Positions 54,012 through 64,000 of a stretch of DNA of 64,000 bases are shown one piece after another. Under the pieces are notes generated by a model, which was not told the origin of the DNA, searched no databases, and was given only the letters and a program-made list of their open reading frames with translations. The first letter of the stretch is position 1. Each line of letters starts with the position of its first letter. Source of the stretch: Halomonas sp. HL-48 (GTDB lineage: Bacteria; Pseudomonadota; Gammaproteobacteria; Pseudomonadales; Halomonadaceae); assembly GCF_001314875.1 (NCBI RefSeq), contig NZ_LJZS01000017.1:1-64000 (forward strand), in the 5' to 3' direction. A program made the position numbers and the translations under genes.

Positions 54012-54743
54012 ATGCTACCTTGGCTTTCCTCGCCAATGCCTTACTTTCCTGCCGTTACCACCGCGCTGGATTCGCCTAACGGCCTGCTGGCGGCGGGGGG
54101 CGAATTGACCCCAGACTGGCTTGTCGAGGCCTACCGACGCGGCATCTTTCCCTGGTTCAGCGACCATGACCCCATCCTGTGGTGGAGCCCCGACCCCCGC
54201 ATGATACTCCTACCCGAGCAATTTAAGCAGCGCCGCAGCTTAACAAAAAAGCTGCGCAATGCGGGGTTTGACATCACCGTTGACCAACATTTCAGCCAGG
54301 TGATCGACGCCTGCGCCGCCCCAAGGGACGGCGAAGCAGGCACCTGGATCACCGATGACATGTCCCAGGCCTACGCTGACCTGCACGCGCACGACATTGC
54401 CCACAGTATCGAAGTGCACCAGCACGGGCGTTTGGTCGGCGGACTTTATGGGGTCGCCATGGGCCCGGTGTTTTTCGGCGAGTCGATGTTTTCCCGCGTC
54501 CCCGACGCTTCAAAAGTGGCTTTGGCTCACCTTGCCCGCGCCATGCGCGACCATGGGGGCAAGCTGATCGACTGCCAGATGCACACACCGCACCTGGCAA
54601 GCCTGGGCGCGACAACAGTCGCCCGCGCGACATTCATCAGCTATCTTGAGAAGTGGTTGCCCGGCGCTGCTTTCAGCGTTGCCGCCTCCTCGGAGTCTGC
54701 GCCAACGGTACCGCCGTCTCCGTGGCTATCGGCGATCGCCTGA
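54012..54743 (+). CDS. aat: Leucyl/phenylalanyl-tRNA--protein transferase
   Basis: Adds Leu or Phe from tRNA to proteins with N-terminal Arg/Lys, creating a degron for ClpS. The 243-residue product has the family start ([38 protein letters not shown]) and [28 protein letters not shown] (near 145-172). The ATG has GGAG upstream. It is followed 71 bp later by bpt, divergent from ftsK. Confidence 0.96.
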   Translation: MLPWLSSPMPYFPAVTTALDSPNGLLAAGGELTPDWLVEAYRRGIFPWFSDHDPILWWSPDPRMILLPEQFKQRRSLTKKLRNAGFDITVDQHFSQVIDACAAPRDGEAGTWITDDMSQAYADLHAHDIAHSIEVHQHGRLVGGLYGVAMGPVFFGESMFSRVPDASKVALAHLARAMRDHGGKLIDCQMHTPHLASLGATTVARATFISYLEKWLPGAAFSVAASSESAPTVPPSPWLSAIA

Positions 54744-54814
54744 CGCTGGCTTTTATACCGGCACCTTTTCACAGGCTGAGAGTGCCACCCCATTCGGAAC
54801 CAGGAGGCAAAACA

Positions 54815-55549
54815 GTGAGCAGCAACGCTCCCCGTCGGCTCGTACGCGATTTGCGCTTCTTTTTAACAGTGCCGCATGCCTGTAGCTATCTGCCCGACCA
54901 GGAAGCGACCACGTTGTTTCTCGACCCCCAGGAGTCACCGATTCCCGGCGTTTACGACTCGCTCTCCCTGCTCGGCTTTCGGCGCAGCGGCCGCCACTTA
55001 TATCGCCCGCACTGCGAAGGCTGCAACGCCTGCCGCTCGGTGCGCGTACCGGTGGAACGCTTCACCCCCAACCGCACCCAGCGGCGCATTAACCGGCGCA
55101 ATGAAGACATCACCACGCGCATTATTCCGGCGCGCTACGATGCACGCCACTACGCCCTCTATGCGGACTACATCCATCACCGCCATGCGGATGGCGACAT
55201 GTACCCGCCCAGCCGTGAACAGTACCGGACCTTTCTGACGCTTGACGAGCCCTACGCCCAGTTGATGGAGCTGTATCTGGACGATCAGTTGGTAGGCGTT
55301 GCCGCGTTCGACCAGCTTGAGCACGGCCTCTCAGCGATCTATACCTTCTTCAGCGTCGACGAGGCCCTGGATAAGCGCTCCCTGGGCACCCTTGCGATAT
55401 TGCGGCTGATTGAACTGGCCCGCGACAAGGAACTGCCCCACCTGTATCTGGGCTACTGGATAGAGGCGTGCCGCAAGATGCGCTACAAGCAGAATTTTAC
55501 CCCGCTTGAGGTGCTGGACGGCCGCCAGTGGCGAGAATTAATCCACTAA
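54815..55549 (+). CDS. bpt: Aspartate/glutamate leucyltransferase (Bpt)
   Basis: Adds Leu to proteins with N-terminal Asp or Glu, the second route to ClpS degrons. The 244-residue product has the cysteine motif CSYLPDQ (23-29), RPHCEGCNACRSVRVPV (near 64-80), RRINRRN and the C-terminal LYLGYWIEACRKMRYKQNF. The start is GTG with AGGAGG seven bases before; the longer open frame upstream overlaps aat and is not needed. Confidence 0.94.
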   Translation: MSSNAPRRLVRDLRFFLTVPHACSYLPDQEATTLFLDPQESPIPGVYDSLSLLGFRRSGRHLYRPHCEGCNACRSVRVPVERFTPNRTQRRINRRNEDITTRIIPARYDARHYALYADYIHHRHADGDMYPPSREQYRTFLTLDEPYAQLMELYLDDQLVGVAAFDQLEHGLSAIYTFFSVDEALDKRSLGTLAILRLIELARDKELPHLYLGYWIEACRKMRYKQNFTPLEVLDGRQWRELIH

Positions 55550-55568
55550 TCAGCCACGCTTTTTTGCC

Positions 55569-55597
55569 TTGACGCCAGGCTTACGGCACAATATAGC
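55569..55597 (+). promoter_or_regulatory. Sigma-70 promoter of infA
   Basis: TTGACG and TATAGC are separated by 17 bp, about 90 bp upstream of the infA start. The spacing is ideal and no other gene lies between. Confidence 0.6.
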
Positions 55598-55687
55598 GCT
55601 ATTCGACGCGGTGCCGATCATCGAGCACCGTATGCCCAGTCGTTTTGAGCATACCCATTACGTTAAATTAAGTGAGGAACTGCCTAT

Positions 55688-55906
55688 ATGGCACGCGAAG
55701 ATCATATTGAAATGGAAGGCGTTATTGTCGATACCCTGCCCAACACCATGTTCCGTGTTGAGCTGGAAAACGGCCACGTCGTGACGGCCCATATCTCCGG
55801 CAAAATGCGCAAGAACTACATCCGCATCCTGACCGGCGATAAAGTCAAAGTCGAACTGACGCCTTACGATCTTTCCAAAGGCCGCATCGTTTACCGCTCG
55901 CGCTAA
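55688..55906 (+). CDS. infA: Translation initiation factor IF-1
   Basis: Essential small OB-fold factor that binds the ribosomal A site during initiation. The 72-residue product is canonical ([13 protein letters not shown]..., [27 protein letters not shown]). Ribosome site GAGG precedes it. It is convergent with clpA. Confidence 0.98.
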   Translation: MAREDHIEMEGVIVDTLPNTMFRVELENGHVVTAHISGKMRKNYIRILTGDKVKVELTPYDLSKGRIVYRSR

Positions 55907-55973
55907 CGGCGCTTAGCAAGGCGTTACGGCGCCCTGCCCCCTTCTCGCCCAGCGTTACCGATGCCAGCATGCC

Positions 55974-56004
55974 AAAACGACAACGCCCCGTCGAAGACAG
56001 GGCG
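55974..56004 (-). terminator. Rho-independent terminator of clpA
   Basis: On the minus strand CGCCCTGTC-TTC-GACGGGGCG forms a 9-bp stem (with one G-U pair), followed by TTGTCGTTTT, 30 bp after the clpA stop. Confidence 0.7.
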
Positions 56005-56034
56005 CTGCGTATTTGGCGTTGTTTGACGCGCCCG

Positions 56035-58311
56035 TTAGGGCGCATCGGCCATTTCCGACTCGGTGGATAACCGCAGCTCGCCGTCTTCCAGACTGACGTG
56101 GACGATTCCCCCCTGCTCGGCAAGTTCGCCGAACAGAATCATCTCGGCCAGCGGCTTCTTGAGCTTCTCCTGGATCAAGCGCGCCATCGGGCGAGCCCCC
56201 ATGTCCGGATCGTACCCCTGATCCGCCAGCCAATCGCGCGCCATATCGTCGACTTCCAACTGAACGCGCTTCTCGTCCAACTGTGCCTGTAGCTCGATCA
56301 GGAACTTGTCGACAACGTTGCGCACTACCGAAGTCGGCAGCGAATGGAACTGGATAATGCCGTCCAGACGGTTGCGGAATTCCGGCGAGAAGGTACGGCG
56401 AATGACTTCCATGGCGTCGGTCGAGTGGTCCTGATGCTGGAAACCGATCGAGCGGCGCGATGCCTGCTCGGCCCCAGCGTTGGAGGTCATGATCAGAATT
56501 ACGTGACGGAAGTCCGCCTCGCGGCCGTTGTTGTCGGTCAGGCGTCCGTGGTCCATCACCTGCAGCAGCAGGTTGAAGACTTCCGGGTGCGCCTTTTCGA
56601 TTTCGTCCAGCAGCAACACACAGTGCGGCTGCTTGGTGACGGCCTCGGTGAGCAGCCCGCCCTGGTCGTAGCCGACGTAGCCGGGAGGCGCACCGATCAG
56701 GCGTGACACGGTGTGGCGCTCCATGTACTCCGACATATCGAAGCGCACAAGCTCGATGCCCATGATATGCGACAGCTGCTTGGCCACTTCGGTCTTGCCC
56801 ACCCCGGTGGGGCCGGCGAACAGGAAGCTACCCACCGGCTTGTCGGGGGATTTAAGCCCGGCGCGTGACAGCTTGATGGCTGCCGACAGCGTGTCGATGG
56901 CTTCGTCCTGACCAAATACCAGCATTTTCAGATCGCGGTCCAGCTTTTCGAGCAGCTTGCGGTCCGAACTGGACACGCTCTTGGGCGGAATCCGCGCGAT
57001 CGATGCAACCACGGCTTCGACCTGTTCCACATCAATGGTGCGGGCACGCATTTCTTCCGGCAGCAGCCGCTGATGCGCCCCGGCCTCGTCGATCACGTCG
57101 ATGGCCTTGTCGGGCAGGTAGCGGTCGTTGATATAGCGATCCGCCAGGCGAGCCGCGCTTTCCAGCGCGCCGTCGGTGTACTTGAGCTCGTGGTGCTCTT
57201 CGAACCGCGAGCGCAGCCCCTGGAGAATCTTGATGGTGTCTTCAACAGAGGGTGCCATGACGTCGACTTTCTGGAAGCGACGCGCCAAGGCACGGTCTTT
57301 TTCAAAGATACCGCGGAATTCCTGGAACGTGGTCGAGCCAATGCAGCGCAACTCGCCCGACGACAGCAGCGGCTTGAGCAGGTTGGAAGCATCCATGACG
57401 CCGCCAGACGCCGCCCCTGCGCCAATCACGGTGTGAATCTCGTCGATGAACAGCACCGCGTTGGGCTGCTTGCGCAGCTCGCTGAGCAGGCTCTTCAAAC
57501 GCTTCTCGAAGTCACCTCGGTACTTGGTGCCCGCCAGCAGCGCGCCCATGTCCAGCGAGTAGACCACGGCATCGGCAATCACCTCGGGGACGTCTTCTTC
57601 AACGATACGCTTGGCAAGCCCTTCGGCCACCGCCGTCTTGCCGACGCCGGCTTCACCCACCAGCAGCGGGTTGTTCTTGCGGCGGCGGGCCAGAATCTGT
57701 ACGACGCGCTCAAGCTCATGGTCGCGCCCGATCAGCGGGTCGATCTTGCCCAGCCGCGCCTGCTCGTTGAGGTTGGTGGCATACCCGGTCAGCGGATGGG
57801 CGGCGCCTTCGGCACTGCCCTCTTCGGCCTCTTCGCCTTCCTGCTGTGACGGCGAGGGTGAAGGGCCGTGACCCGCCACCTTGGAAATGCCATGGGCGAT
57901 GTAGTTGACCGCGTCTACCCGGGCAACGTTCTGCTGCTTGAGGAAGTAGACCGCCTGGCTTTCCTGTTCGGAGAAAATCGCCACCAGCACATTGGCGCCG
58001 GTCACTTCGCTTTTTCCAGACGACTGCACGTGGAAGACGGCACGCTGGAGTACTCGTTGGAAGCCCAGGGTCGGCTGCGTTTCGCGGTCGCCCTGGCCTT
58101 CAGGAATCAATGGCGTGGTCGAGTTGATGAAGTCCTGCAAATCGGACCGCAGCTTGTCGAGATTCGCCCCGCAGGCTTTCAGCACATCCACCGCTGACGC
58201 GTTGTCCAGGAGCGCCAGCAACAGGTGCTCGACGGTCATGAACTCATGACGCTTGGAACGCGCCACGGTGAAAGCCGTGTTCAGGGTCAGTTCAAGTTCT
58301 TTGCTCAGCAT
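56035..58311 (-). CDS. clpA: ATP-dependent Clp protease ATP-binding subunit ClpA
   Basis: Unfoldase that feeds substrates, including ClpS-delivered N-degron proteins, to ClpP. The 758-residue product has the N-domain (1-145), first AAA+ with GEAGVGKTA (about 213-221) and second AAA+ with GPTGVGKTE (near 494-502), and [24 protein letters not shown]. It has no middle coiled coil, which separates it from ClpB. It is 137 bp downstream of clpS. Confidence 0.97.
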   Translation of the reverse strand: MLSKELELTLNTAFTVARSKRHEFMTVEHLLLALLDNASAVDVLKACGANLDKLRSDLQDFINSTTPLIPEGQGDRETQPTLGFQRVLQRAVFHVQSSGKSEVTGANVLVAIFSEQESQAVYFLKQQNVARVDAVNYIAHGISKVAGHGPSPSPSQQEGEEAEEGSAEGAAHPLTGYATNLNEQARLGKIDPLIGRDHELERVVQILARRRKNNPLLVGEAGVGKTAVAEGLAKRIVEEDVPEVIADAVVYSLDMGALLAGTKYRGDFEKRLKSLLSELRKQPNAVLFIDEIHTVIGAGAASGGVMDASNLLKPLLSSGELRCIGSTTFQEFRGIFEKDRALARRFQKVDVMAPSVEDTIKILQGLRSRFEEHHELKYTDGALESAARLADRYINDRYLPDKAIDVIDEAGAHQRLLPEEMRARTIDVEQVEAVVASIARIPPKSVSSSDRKLLEKLDRDLKMLVFGQDEAIDTLSAAIKLSRAGLKSPDKPVGSFLFAGPTGVGKTEVAKQLSHIMGIELVRFDMSEYMERHTVSRLIGAPPGYVGYDQGGLLTEAVTKQPHCVLLLDEIEKAHPEVFNLLLQVMDHGRLTDNNGREADFRHVILIMTSNAGAEQASRRSIGFQHQDHSTDAMEVIRRTFSPEFRNRLDGIIQFHSLPTSVVRNVVDKFLIELQAQLDEKRVQLEVDDMARDWLADQGYDPDMGARPMARLIQEKLKKPLAEMILFGELAEQGGIVHVSLEDGELRLSTESEMADAP

Positions 58312-58448
58312 GGCAGTCCCCTTTTCGCTACTACCTAGGGCATATCGCCACCAGGGCTTGCGTCGGATCAGTTTAATCGACCGGCACTTTCAACATCGGG
58401 TACAAATCGTACAGTTGCAAGCCCACCTACCGATTTTTTTCAACGTTC

Positions 58449-58823
58449 TCAATCGGCGGCTTCTATGTCACTCATTAAAGGGTGCTCGCACTCCCGGGCG
58501 TATTCATTCACTTGGTAACTTTTGGTTTCGGCAATGTCGCGGGTGAACACACCGCAGGTCGCTTTCCCCTGGGTATGCACCGCCAGCATCACCTGGACGG
58601 CTTTTTCACTGTCCATGTTGAAGAAGCCCTGCAGCACTTCGATCACAAACTCCATCGGGGTGAAGTCATCGTTATGCAGCACCACTTTAAACAGCGGCGG
58701 CTGAGCCAATTCAGGCTCGGCAGACTGCACCGTCAGGTCGTCGTCGTATTCAGGCATATCGGGGCGCGTCATGCCCGCTTGAAGGAACGGCGCCTCCGGG
58801 TATGAACTGTCGTTATGGGACAT
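58449..58823 (-). CDS. clpS: ATP-dependent Clp protease adaptor ClpS
   Basis: Recognises N-terminal Leu, Phe, Trp and Tyr and hands them to ClpA. The 124-residue product has a disordered N-terminal tail of about 45 residues, then the core with [22 protein letters not shown] and [20 protein letters not shown]. The ATG at 58821-58823 is used; a TTG three codons upstream is possible. The ribosome site is weak. It is upstream of clpA on the same strand, the usual order. Confidence 0.96.
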   Translation of the reverse strand: MSHNDSSYPEAPFLQAGMTRPDMPEYDDDLTVQSAEPELAQPPLFKVVLHNDDFTPMEFVIEVLQGFFNMDSEKAVQVMLAVHTQGKATCGVFTRDIAETKSYQVNEYARECEHPLMSDIEAAD

Positions 58824-58948
58824 AAGCAGCAAGGGTTATCATCTCTCGGCCGACGGGCAACGTCTATAGCACGCAGGGTGCACTCTATCAGACGCGCGCG
58901 ATCGGCAAGGGTTCATGGAAAAATCAAAATTATCACACTGGGCCGGAC

Positions 58949-58979
58949 AAAAAACCCCCGCCCGGCGAGCGGACGAGGG
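58949..58979 (-). terminator. Rho-independent terminator of icd
   Basis: CCCTCGTCC and GGGCGGGGG pair with two G-U pairs around a 7-nt loop (58955-58979), followed by six U on the minus strand, 26 bp after the icd stop. Confidence 0.8.
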
Positions 58980-59004
58980 CTTTACACAGCGGCGATTTAA
59001 CGCG

Positions 59005-61272
<2,268 letters not shown>

Positions 61273-61475
61273 TTATTAATTCGTAAGCTAAGCGGCTATA
61301 TAAGCAAGAAACCTTACCGCTCAGCGTGCGGAGTCTTTTGGGTGACTCCTTTGTTCACAAGGTGATTAATCGGTGGTGGTGATGACGACCCCAGCGGTCA
61401 CGCAGGAGTATACCAGCGCTGCACTTTAACCGCATGAGCGATTGTCGACAAATCAAGGGCCGCCCCAACGAGACC

Positions 61476-62111
61476 ATGAGCAACCTGTATTTACTGCATA
61501 AACCCTACCGCATGCTCTCCCAGTTTACCGACCGCCAGGGGCGCGCCACCCTGGCGGATGTGATCGACGTGCCCGGCGTGTACGCCGCCGGCCGGCTCGA
61601 CTACGACTCAGAAGGCCTGCTGCTACTCAGCGACGACGGCAGCCTGATTCACCGCATCGCCCACCCCCGCCACAAGCAGCCGAAAACCTACTGGGTGCAG
61701 GTCGAAGGCCAGATCGACGAGGCCGCCCTGGCCGCGCTGAAAAGCGGCGTGACACTAAAAGACGGGCCGACATTGCCCGCCAAGGCGCGGCGCATTGAAC
61801 CGCCTGCCATTGCGCCTCGCGACCCGGCCATTGACCCCAAGCGCCACCCCTCGACCAGTTGGCTTGAGCTGACCATCAGCGAAGGCCGCAACCGGCAGGT
61901 TAGACGCATGACCGCCCACGTCGGGTTTCCCACCCTGCGCCTGATTCGCGCGGCGATCGGCGCCTGGCGGCTGAACGACCTCAAGCCCGGCGAGTGGCGG
62001 CGGGAAACCCTCCACGCGCCCCGCACGGCAACGCCGAACCAGCGTCAAAAACCGTCCTCCAGGCACGTTCAAAAACAGCGCAAGCAGCCAACGCCGGGGC
62101 GTCAAAGGTGA
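61476..62111 (+). CDS. rluE: Ribosomal large subunit pseudouridine synthase E
   Basis: Makes pseudouridine 2457 in 23S rRNA. The 211-residue product begins LYLLHKPYRMLSQFTD, has the catalytic aspartate in AAGRLDYDSEGLLLLSDDG (near 40-58), and EGRNRQVRRMTAHVGFPTLRLIR. It lacks an S4 domain, as RluE does. The last 35 residues are a basic, Arg/Gln/Pro-rich tail. The ATG giving MSNLYLL is used; the frame is open 14 codons upstream, with no better ribosome site. Confidence 0.9.
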   Translation: MSNLYLLHKPYRMLSQFTDRQGRATLADVIDVPGVYAAGRLDYDSEGLLLLSDDGSLIHRIAHPRHKQPKTYWVQVEGQIDEAALAALKSGVTLKDGPTLPAKARRIEPPAIAPRDPAIDPKRHPSTSWLELTISEGRNRQVRRMTAHVGFPTLRLIRAAIGAWRLNDLKPGEWRRETLHAPRTATPNQRQKPSSRHVQKQRKQPTPGRQR

Positions 62112-62113
62112 CC

Positions 62114-62554
62114 ATGAACGCCATTCACAGCACCGCCGCCTGCGTCATCCAGCAAGGCGAGCGTTTCCTGATGGTCGAGGAAGCACGCGGTGGTTCAGCC
62201 ACCGTCTTCAACCAGCCCGCCGGGCATATCGAACCCGGCGAAGGGCCGATCGCCGCGATCCTGCGCGAGGTCGCCGAAGAAACCGCCTGGCAGGTCACGC
62301 TGACGGGCTACCTGGGGCTGTATATCTTTCACACGCCCAAGGGCCAGACCTTCCACAGCCACGGGTTTATCGCCACGCCCGGCCGCTATCTGGACACGCC
62401 GCTTGACGACGACATCACCGCCACCCACTGGCTGACGCTTGCCGAGATCCGCGCGCTTGATGCCGACGGACGGCTGCGCAGCCCGCTGGTAGTCACGCGC
62501 ATCGAGGATGCCCTGGCCGAACGCGGCTACCCGCTGGCCGTGATCCGTGAGTGA
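62114..62554 (+). CDS. nudJ: Phosphatase NudJ (Nudix hydrolase)
   Basis: A 146-residue Nudix hydrolase, in E. coli active on HMP-PP, thiamine diphosphate and nucleoside di/triphosphates. Nudix box GHIEPGEGPIAAILREVAEETAW (about 38-60) has the metal-binding REVAEE core; the usual Gly after EE is replaced by Thr-Ala-Trp, as in NudJ. It starts 2 bp after rluE with AAAGGTG upstream, so both are coupled. A mnmA-nudJ-rluE neighbourhood is common in gammaproteobacteria. Confidence 0.92.
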   Translation: MNAIHSTAACVIQQGERFLMVEEARGGSATVFNQPAGHIEPGEGPIAAILREVAEETAWQVTLTGYLGLYIFHTPKGQTFHSHGFIATPGRYLDTPLDDDITATHWLTLAEIRALDADGRLRSPLVVTRIEDALAERGYPLAVIRE

Positions 62555-62560
62555 AGCACT

Positions 62561-62589
62561 CGAAGCGGCGTGGCTGCATCGTGTATAAT
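62561..62589 (+). promoter_or_regulatory. Sigma-70 promoter of mnmA
   Basis: A perfect TATAAT lies at 62584-62589, 38 bp before the mnmA start. The -35 region about 17 bp upstream is weak. The gene may thus be transcribed independently of nudJ. Confidence 0.5.
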
Positions 62590-62627
62590 CTCCGCCCAAT
62601 TGCATACCACTCCAACCGAGGATGGCG

Positions 62628-63761
62628 ATGACATCCACCACTGGCACCTCCACTACCGCCACCGGCAAAGTGATTGTCGGCATGTCCGGCGGAGTTGATT
62701 CCTCCGTATCCGCGCTTCTGCTCCTGCAACAGGGTTACGACGTGGAAGGCCTGTTCATGAAGAACTGGGACGAAGACGACGGCACGGAATACTGCACGGC
62801 GAAGGAAGACCTCGCCGACGCCGAAGCGGTGTGCGAAAAGCTGGGCATCAAACTGCATACGGCCAATTTTGCCGCCGAATACTGGGACAACGTGTTCGAA
62901 CACTTCCTGGCCGAATACAAGGCGGGCCGCACGCCCAACCCGGATATCCTTTGCAACCGGGAAATCAAGTTCAAGGTGTTTCTCGAATACGCCGAGATGC
63001 TAGGCGCGGAGAAAATCGCCACCGGCCATTATGTGCGCCAGGGGATCCGTGAAGCACGCCCGCGTCTGTTGAAGGGCCTGGACGCCAACAAGGACCAGAG
63101 CTACTTCCTTCACGCGGTGCCCGAGGCGGCCATCGCCCGCACGCTGTTCCCGGTCGGCGAGCTGGAAAAGCCTGCGGTCCGCGCGCTGGCCGAGGAACAC
63201 GGCCTGGTCACCGCCAAGAAGAAAGACTCCACCGGCATCTGCTTTATCGGCGAGCGCCGCTTCAGCGACTTTCTCAAGCAGTACCTGCCCGCCCAGCCCG
63301 GCAAGATCGAAACCCCGGACGGCGACGTCATCGGCGATCACATGGGGCTGATGTACTACACCCTGGGCCAGCGTCAGGGGCTGGGTATCGGCGGGCTGGC
63401 CAACTACTCCGAAGACCCCTGGTACGTCGCTGAGAAAGATCTCGAGCGCAACGTGCTGGTGGCCGTGCAGGGCAAGCAGCATTCGCTGCTCTACAGCGAT
63501 GCGCTGACCACCGAGCCGATGGACTGGGTGGCCGGTGAACCGCCGGTTGCCAAGGGACGCTTCACCGCCAAAACCCGCTATCGCCAGAGCGACTGCGCCT
63601 GCGAAATCCGCGTCCTGCCCGACGGCGGCGTTGAGGTGCGCTTTGACGACCCCCAGTGGGCGGTGACGCCCGGCCAGTCGCTGGTCCTTTACGACGGCGA
63701 CATCTGCCTGGGCGGCGGCGTTATACACTCCACATGGAAGGCAACCGAGGCAGCCGCATGA
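62628..63761 (+). CDS. mnmA: tRNA-specific 2-thiouridylase MnmA
   Basis: Puts sulfur on U34 of Glu, Gln and Lys tRNAs. The 377-residue product has the PP-loop [12 protein letters not shown] (near 18-29), the catalytic cysteine in [12 protein letters not shown], the second cysteine in [11 protein letters not shown] and the KDQSYFLH motif. I use the ATG at 62628 because GAGG lies six bases before it; an ATG two codons upstream is also possible. A short Thr/Ser-rich leader precedes the fold. It overlaps hflD by four bases. Confidence 0.96.
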   Translation: MTSTTGTSTTATGKVIVGMSGGVDSSVSALLLLQQGYDVEGLFMKNWDEDDGTEYCTAKEDLADAEAVCEKLGIKLHTANFAAEYWDNVFEHFLAEYKAGRTPNPDILCNREIKFKVFLEYAEMLGAEKIATGHYVRQGIREARPRLLKGLDANKDQSYFLHAVPEAAIARTLFPVGELEKPAVRALAEEHGLVTAKKKDSTGICFIGERRFSDFLKQYLPAQPGKIETPDGDVIGDHMGLMYYTLGQRQGLGIGGLANYSEDPWYVAEKDLERNVLVAVQGKQHSLLYSDALTTEPMDWVAGEPPVAKGRFTAKTRYRQSDCACEIRVLPDGGVEVRFDDPQWAVTPGQSLVLYDGDICLGGGVIHSTWKATEAAA

Positions 63762-64000
63762 GCCCAACCACGCCGATACACCGCGCACCGGAAACCCCGG
63801 CCGCTCGCCAAGCCCTTGCGCTTGCCGGGGTCTTCCAGGCCGCGAGCCTGGTCGACGAGCTCGCCCGCACGGGCCAGGTCGACACCCGCGCCTGGGAAAC
63901 GCTGATCCAGGGCACCGTAGACCCCAACCCCGAGAGCTTCGAGGACATTTACGGTGGCCACCCCAACAACCTGCGCCGCGGCCTGGAGACGCTCGAAATG
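63758..64000 (+). CDS. hflD: High-frequency lysogenization protein HflD (start only)
   Basis: The first 81 residues of a DUF489-family protein that runs off the right edge. Readable signs are [22 protein letters not shown] and [12 protein letters not shown]. HflD binds phage lambda CII in E. coli and is peripheral to the inner membrane. Position directly after mnmA with ATGA overlap is the standard order, with purB usually next. Confidence 0.92.
   Translation, partial: MSPTTPIHRAPETPAARQALALAGVFQAASLVDELARTGQVDTRAWETLIQGTVDPNPESFEDIYGGHPNNLRRGLETLEM

Noticed and set aside
53869..54036. In-frame extension of ftsK into the aat start
   Set aside because: It would overlap the divergent aat gene and its promoter, and the FtsK-like sequence starts at the TTG/GTG with a good ribosome site.
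61330..61349. GGAGTC/GACTCC hairpin as a terminator
   Set aside because: No gene ends toward it on either strand (icd and rluE are divergent there), and the following T-run is short.

Overview
The window reads as the chromosome of a halophilic gammaproteobacterium, most likely Halomonas or a close relative (Halomonadaceae). The reasons are gamma-type housekeeping clusters (nrdR-ribD-ribBX-ribH-nusB-thiL-pgpA, ftsK-lolA, aat-bpt-infA, clpS-clpA, mnmA-hflD), many acidic protein surfaces, monomeric isocitrate dehydrogenase, the 180-kDa-type NAD glutamate dehydrogenase and a TRAP transporter. This is inferred from gene content; no search was possible.

Positions 1-5377 form an AT-richer accessory segment that stops at a tRNA-Ser(GGA) gene, so it looks like one end of a genomic island. 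It holds the edge of an IS3-family element, a type I-like DNA methylase that seems to be cut by that element, an XRE regulator, a RelE/HigB-like toxin with its HTH antitoxin, and a two-gene unit of a putative PD-(D/E)XK nuclease plus an unknown partner. A gene remnant lies next to the tRNA. No integrase, HsdS or HsdR is inside the window; they would lie to the left.

From 5.5 kb on, the sequence is GC-rich core genome. A minus-strand operon (ABC-2 exporter, queF, nitroreductase, YiiD-type thioesterase) is followed by three tandem tRNA-Glu/tRNA-Gly pairs. Next comes a TRAP transporter operon (dctPQM-like) with a gamma-glutamyltranspeptidase-family hydrolase, preceded by a perfect sigma-54 promoter and AT-rich palindromes. 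Then follow msrB, an Aer-like chemoreceptor, lon, a DUF945 protein and the riboflavin/thiamin/nusB/nrdR operon. That operon has a RibBA whose cyclohydrolase II half is degenerate and has no riboflavin synthase gene.

The 27-40 kb stretch has a GH13_18 sugar phosphorylase, a DsbG-like protein with a YeeE/YedE sulfur-transport pair, a YlqF/RbgA GTPase, alaA, htpX, a higBA toxin-antitoxin pair, pdxB, a tiny WGR-domain protein, a glutaredoxin-like protein, rlmKL, rmf and pyrD. From 40.9 to 64 kb lie gdh, trmA, murI, a hemerythrin-like protein without most metal ligands, rarA, lolA, ftsK, aat, bpt, infA, clpA, clpS, icd, rluE, nudJ, mnmA and the start of hflD. Aat, Bpt, ClpS and ClpA together give most of the bacterial N-degron route in 5 kb; clpP is not here.

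The least explained items are the nuclease/partner unit in the island, the sigma-54-driven TRAP/GGT-like operon, the metal-ligand-poor hemerythrin fold and the single-domain WGR protein.
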